Shown here piece by piece: positions 50,971 through 53,923 of a DNA stretch of 53,923 nucleotides (the stretch's first letter is position 1; the number at the start of each line of letters is the position of its first letter). The translations under genes were made by a program, and so were the position numbers. This DNA is from an uncultured Rikenella sp. (GTDB taxonomy: Bacteria > Bacteroidota > Bacteroidia > Bacteroidales > Rikenellaceae). Location: positions 1 to 53,923 of the forward strand of contig CAJTNK010000004.1 in the NCBI GenBank assembly GCA_910577885.1. Reading direction: 5' to 3'. Below the pieces are notes generated by a model. The model did no database searches and was not told where the DNA came from. It saw only the letters and a list, made by a program, of their open reading frames with translations.

Positions 50971-51861
50971 ATGAAACGAAACGCCCATTTCCCCCTCGCC
51001 GCGCTGGTGGCGACAACCGCCCTGCTTCTTGGGGCCTCGTCCTGCAACTCGGAGCCGGGCCCGAAAGAGCCGGGCTCCTCCAAGTGGATTTCGCGGGTGG
51101 TGGAGTACCGCCCCGCCCCCGGCCAGTTCATCAACACCGCCCAAGGGAAACCCGAAGCGGCACAAAAAATCGTCGGAGGACGAGACGGCTGCCTGTCGCT
51201 GGGCGGTTTCGGGGGGTACGTCGTGTTCGAGTTCGACCACGAGGTGCGCAACATCCCGGGCCCCGATTTCGTGATCTTCGGCAATGCCTTTTCGGGAAGC
51301 TCCGAACCGGGAATCGTGGAGGTCAGCCCCGACGGAAAGAGCTGGTACCGGCTCCGAGGTTCCGAAGACGAAGCCGACCGAGCGATCCGCGATTATACGA
51401 TCGAATACACCCGGCCGGCCGACCTGTCCGCCGCCTCGCCGATCGCCTGGCACGACAGCCGGAACGCCACCGGGACGATCGGTCCGGTGGCGTTCCACCG
51501 ACAGAGCTACTGGCCGGTATTTCTCGCCGATCAGCCGCACACTCTGACCTTTTCGGGGATTTGCCTGCCGGCGAACGCGTCGTGGGACGACCAGGCCAAG
51601 AAATATGTCTTGACAGCCTTCCAATGGGGCTATGCCGACAACTGGTCGGCCGATTACGACACCTCGGTGGGCAACGATCCGGACACGCGCGGCAGCAACA
51701 AATTCGACCTCGACCAGGCCGTCGATGCCGAAGGCTGTCCGGTCACTCTGACCATCGTCCGGCAGATCAAAGTCTACACGGCGCAAAACCAAACGGTGGG
51801 CAGCGGTTTGGGCGAGACTTCGACCGAAATCTGCGGCGCGCTGTCGCTCTCCGCGCATTAA
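50971..51861 (+). CDS. Secreted lipoprotein of the Bacteroidota cell-surface-protein family
   Basis: A 296-residue lipoprotein with lipobox GASSC-NSE (cysteine near 25). The mature protein has a typical beta-sandwich-like pattern: YRPAPGQFINTAQG (about 47-60), LSLGGFGGYVVFEFDHEVRN (about 75-94), FVIFGNAFSGSSEPGIVEVS (about 100-119) and WGYADNW near 230. I recall this family from near TonB and cobalamin-uptake loci in Bacteroidetes. That association is not visible here and its function is unknown. It is divergent from the fimbrial operon and ends 75 bp from the nucleoside-kinase-like gene. Confidence 0.7.
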   Translation: MKRNAHFPLAALVATTALLLGASSCNSEPGPKEPGSSKWISRVVEYRPAPGQFINTAQGKPEAAQKIVGGRDGCLSLGGFGGYVVFEFDHEVRNIPGPDFVIFGNAFSGSSEPGIVEVSPDGKSWYRLRGSEDEADRAIRDYTIEYTRPADLSAASPIAWHDSRNATGTIGPVAFHRQSYWPVFLADQPHTLTFSGICLPANASWDDQAKKYVLTAFQWGYADNWSADYDTSVGNDPDTRGSNKFDLDQAVDAEGCPVTLTIVRQIKVYTAQNQTVGSGLGETSTEICGALSLSAH

Positions 51862-51936
51862 CGATGGGCTCGGCAATCAACAGATGCCCTGCCTGCCGCC
51901 GCACAACAACCGCAGGGGCACACGCCCTCTCCGGAA

Positions 51937-53613
51937 TCAATAATGAAAACTGCTCCCGCCGAGAAACTCTCTTAGAATCGACGTCGGCGGCAACTCCTGG
52001 TCCGAGATTTCGACAAAGTGGTCCAGGAACTTGAGCAGCCGCAAAGCCTCGGCATACTCCGGCGTATTGGCCGGCACCCGCGCCAACAAAGGCTGCGCAT
52101 GTTGCTTGAGGATGGAAATCTCGAAGAAAAGCGCCGTATTGACCATCACATCGGCCTGTTCCTGATACGGAAAAATATACTTGTCCTCGCCCCGCCGCAC
52201 ACTCGCCCACCCGCGCAGCGTATCATAAGCCGACCTCCCGCGATACTTGCTGTCGCGAACGATCCGCCTCAAGAGTCGGTTGTCGGTGGTCGAGATGACG
52301 CTCATGTTGTCGAGCGAGAGGGTAGTCAATGCCGAAGCATAGATTTTGTATTTCAAATGCTCCTCGACATGCGGCGTGAGCCCCGGATTGAGCCCGTGAA
52401 TCCCCTCCACGATCAGGATTCCCCGTTCCCCCAGCTGAAGCGTCGTCCCGTCGTAGTAGCGTTTTCCGTCCGTAAACCGGAACTTCGGCATTTCGACCTG
52501 TTCGCCCGCAAAAAGCCGGTTCAGATCGGCATTGAACGTCTCGACATCCACCGCCTCCAACGCCTCGAAGTCATAATCGCCGTTTTCGTCCCTCGGCGTT
52601 TTCTCGCGGTCGACAAAGTAGTTGTCCAGCGACACCGTCTGCGGTTCGAGCCCCAACACCCGCAGCTGAATCGAGAGCCGTTTGGACATCGTGGTCTTGC
52701 CGCTCGACGAAGGCCCGGCCACCAGGACGATCTTCACCCCGTTCTTATTGTGCCGCTCAAGGATCGTGTCGGCGATCTGCGCCAAGGTTTTCTCCTGCAA
52801 CGCCTCTCCGACCTTAATCATCTCGCTGGCCTCTCCCTCCAGCACGCGCGAATTCAGCGAACCGACATTCGAGATCCGGAGAATATCGGCCCACTCTTTA
52901 TTTTGCTGGAAGACCGAAAAGAGTTTCGGTTCCAGTCGCATCGGCTCGACCTTCGAACAGTCGTCCCGCCGGGGCATCCGCAACACGAATCCTCCGCCGA
53001 ACGCCTGGAGGTCGAAAACCGTCAGGAAGCCGGTCGAAACCACCATCGCCCCGTAGAAATAGCCCGGCAGACCGGCCAGATTATAAACCGTCACGAAACA
53101 CTGCGGCCGGGTCCCCAACAAAGCCAACTTATCGGCATAGTTGAACTCCCGATAGATCTTTTCGAGGTCCGAGAACAAGAGTTTTTCGCGCACGATCGGG
53201 AGGTTCAACTCCACCAGCGCCCGCATTCGTTTTCGGATCGCCTCCACCTGCTCGGCCCCGACGCTCCCCGCCCCGTCGAGTTCGCAATAGTAGCCCCTGC
53301 CCGCCGTGTACATCACCCGTAACCGAGCCTCGGGATAGAGGTCCAGAACCGCCTTATGCAGGAGGAAAAAGAGCGACCGGGCGTAAACCCGCATCCCGTC
53401 CGGCGAGGTGAGTTCGACGTAGCGCAAGCTCTTGGGCGAATAAATTCGCGTACTGAGCTCCTTCATCCGGTTGTCGGCAAAGCAGGCCACCACCGGCGAC
53501 TCGGTCCGCAAGGCCAGCATCTCGAGCACCTGCCCCAGCGTCGCTCCCTCGTCCACATAGAGGGTCGTCCCGTTATTTTCGCAATAGATCTGAATCGGTT
53601 TCACTGTCGTCAT
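51937..53613 (-). CDS. TGS-domain uridine-kinase-like nucleoside kinase
   Basis: A 558-residue cytosolic protein with two parts. The N-terminus (about 1-60) resembles a TGS domain (IQIYCENNGTTLYVDEGATL), followed by a ThrRS-like second additional domain-type region. From about residue 290 a uridine-kinase-like P-loop domain starts: GPSSSGKT (300-307, lysine 306), VSLDNYFVDREKTPRDENGD (about 332-351) and ILIVEGIHGLNPGLT (about 406-420). This order is found in a common Bacteroidota/Firmicutes nucleoside-kinase family of unclear substrate. The start at 53613 is the best supported ATG. Confidence 0.88.
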   Translation of the reverse strand: MTTVKPIQIYCENNGTTLYVDEGATLGQVLEMLALRTESPVVACFADNRMKELSTRIYSPKSLRYVELTSPDGMRVYARSLFFLLHKAVLDLYPEARLRVMYTAGRGYYCELDGAGSVGAEQVEAIRKRMRALVELNLPIVREKLLFSDLEKIYREFNYADKLALLGTRPQCFVTVYNLAGLPGYFYGAMVVSTGFLTVFDLQAFGGGFVLRMPRRDDCSKVEPMRLEPKLFSVFQQNKEWADILRISNVGSLNSRVLEGEASEMIKVGEALQEKTLAQIADTILERHNKNGVKIVLVAGPSSSGKTTMSKRLSIQLRVLGLEPQTVSLDNYFVDREKTPRDENGDYDFEALEAVDVETFNADLNRLFAGEQVEMPKFRFTDGKRYYDGTTLQLGERGILIVEGIHGLNPGLTPHVEEHLKYKIYASALTTLSLDNMSVISTTDNRLLRRIVRDSKYRGRSAYDTLRGWASVRRGEDKYIFPYQEQADVMVNTALFFEISILKQHAQPLLARVPANTPEYAEALRLLKFLDHFVEISDQELPPTSILREFLGGSSFHY

Positions 53614-53859
53614 TTCTCCAGCAATTAGGTCTCAAAAAACACCCTGAAGTCACCATTTTTCCACCTCTCCGCACCTCCCTTCGGAGGGGAGACGTTCTAC
53701 GTCTTTTGCGAGGCGATTCTTAACAGCGGCAGAAAACAGCCAAGACGCTGTGCCCGCCCCCCTCGCCCTCCGGTCGCATGCCAAGAACGAAGAAACGCCC
53801 GGTCGCCCACGGACGACGGGTACAAAAAACGAGCCACCTAACTTCATCTCGGCATAATA
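53614..53859. other. Gene-free stretch upstream of the nucleoside-kinase-like gene
   Basis: I see no gene I can support here. A hairpin CCTCC-CTTC-GGAGG occurs around 53677-53693. No clear TAnnTTTG element was found for the minus-strand gene starting at 53613. The rest is unassigned. Confidence 0.4.
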
Positions 53860-53923
53860 TGCAATCGGTCTTTAGCGACGGGAGGGTACTGTTCTTTTTG
53901 TGAACAAAAAGAACCAAAAAAAC
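53860..53923 (+). repeat. Half copy of the intergenic palindromic element, left end
   Basis: TTTAGCGACGGGAGGGTACT is followed by the core hairpin with 11-bp arms 53891-53901 and 53904-53914 and loop GA, then CAAAAAAAC. The terminus and core match the block at 1-59 in inverse orientation, so the window begins and ends with oppositely oriented ends of the same family. Confidence 0.8.

Noticed and set aside
53650..53917. Two small frames near the right end of the window
   Set aside because: They have no recognisable motif, overlap each other and the repeat, and have no start signal. Likely chance frames.
1..53923. tRNA, rRNA or CRISPR arrays
   Set aside because: No cloverleaf-like sequence, conserved rRNA block or regular direct-repeat array was seen on reading the spacers. 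A covariance search could still find small RNAs.

Overview
The window looks like chromosomal DNA of a GC-rich member of the Bacteroidales, most likely Rikenellaceae (Alistipes-like). This is inferred from gene content only. The signs are promoters of the Bacteroidota type (TTTG, 19-21 nt, TAnnTTTG), weak Shine-Dalgarno sequences, an Na+-translocating NQR complex, meso-diaminopimelate dehydrogenase, a BT_3928-like DoxX protein, and a large fimbrillin lipoprotein locus. I found no rRNA, tRNA, CRISPR array or insertion-sequence transposase.

Region 1 (1-36127) is mostly housekeeping. In order it holds ddh; a pRiA4b ORF-3-like gene with miaA and a YgjP-like metallopeptidase; a conserved hypothetical; purM followed by nqrABCDEF, with an unrelated DUF4303-like gene between nqrB and nqrC; gyrA plus a secreted TPR protein; sufBCD and sufS; tmk with a DoxX-like gene; a K+/H+ antiporter; pfkA; a DUF2807 protein, comM and comEC; capA-hydE facing tatD-tcdA; and a thioredoxin-like lipoprotein. 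The nqr complex couples NADH oxidation to Na+ export, and the suf genes supply the Fe-S clusters that it and HydE need.

Region 2 (36266-50777) is one long minus-strand surface-fibre locus. A canonical promoter (50747-50777) precedes a serine-recombinase-like protein that has lost its catalytic residues. Next come a DUF3575 outer-membrane protein, a DUF5119 lipoprotein and four fimbrillin-like lipoproteins. After two terminators comes a second set: one fimbrillin-like lipoprotein and two large proteins with a FISUMP-like C-terminal domain that may be tip adhesins. A strong terminator closes the locus.

Region 3 (50940-53923) has a divergent secreted lipoprotein and a TGS-containing uridine-kinase-like protein.

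The most striking unexplained structure is a family of intergenic palindromic elements at 1-59, 20925-21117, 22405-22700, 24690-25078 and 53860-53923. All seven copies of the core hairpin have an 11-bp perfect stem and a 2-nt loop, although the stem sequences differ through paired, compensating changes. This indicates selection on the folded form. Three of the elements cluster between sufD, sufS, tmk and the antiporter gene. The second notable item is the apparently inactive recombinase heading the fimbrial operon, a candidate repurposed regulator.
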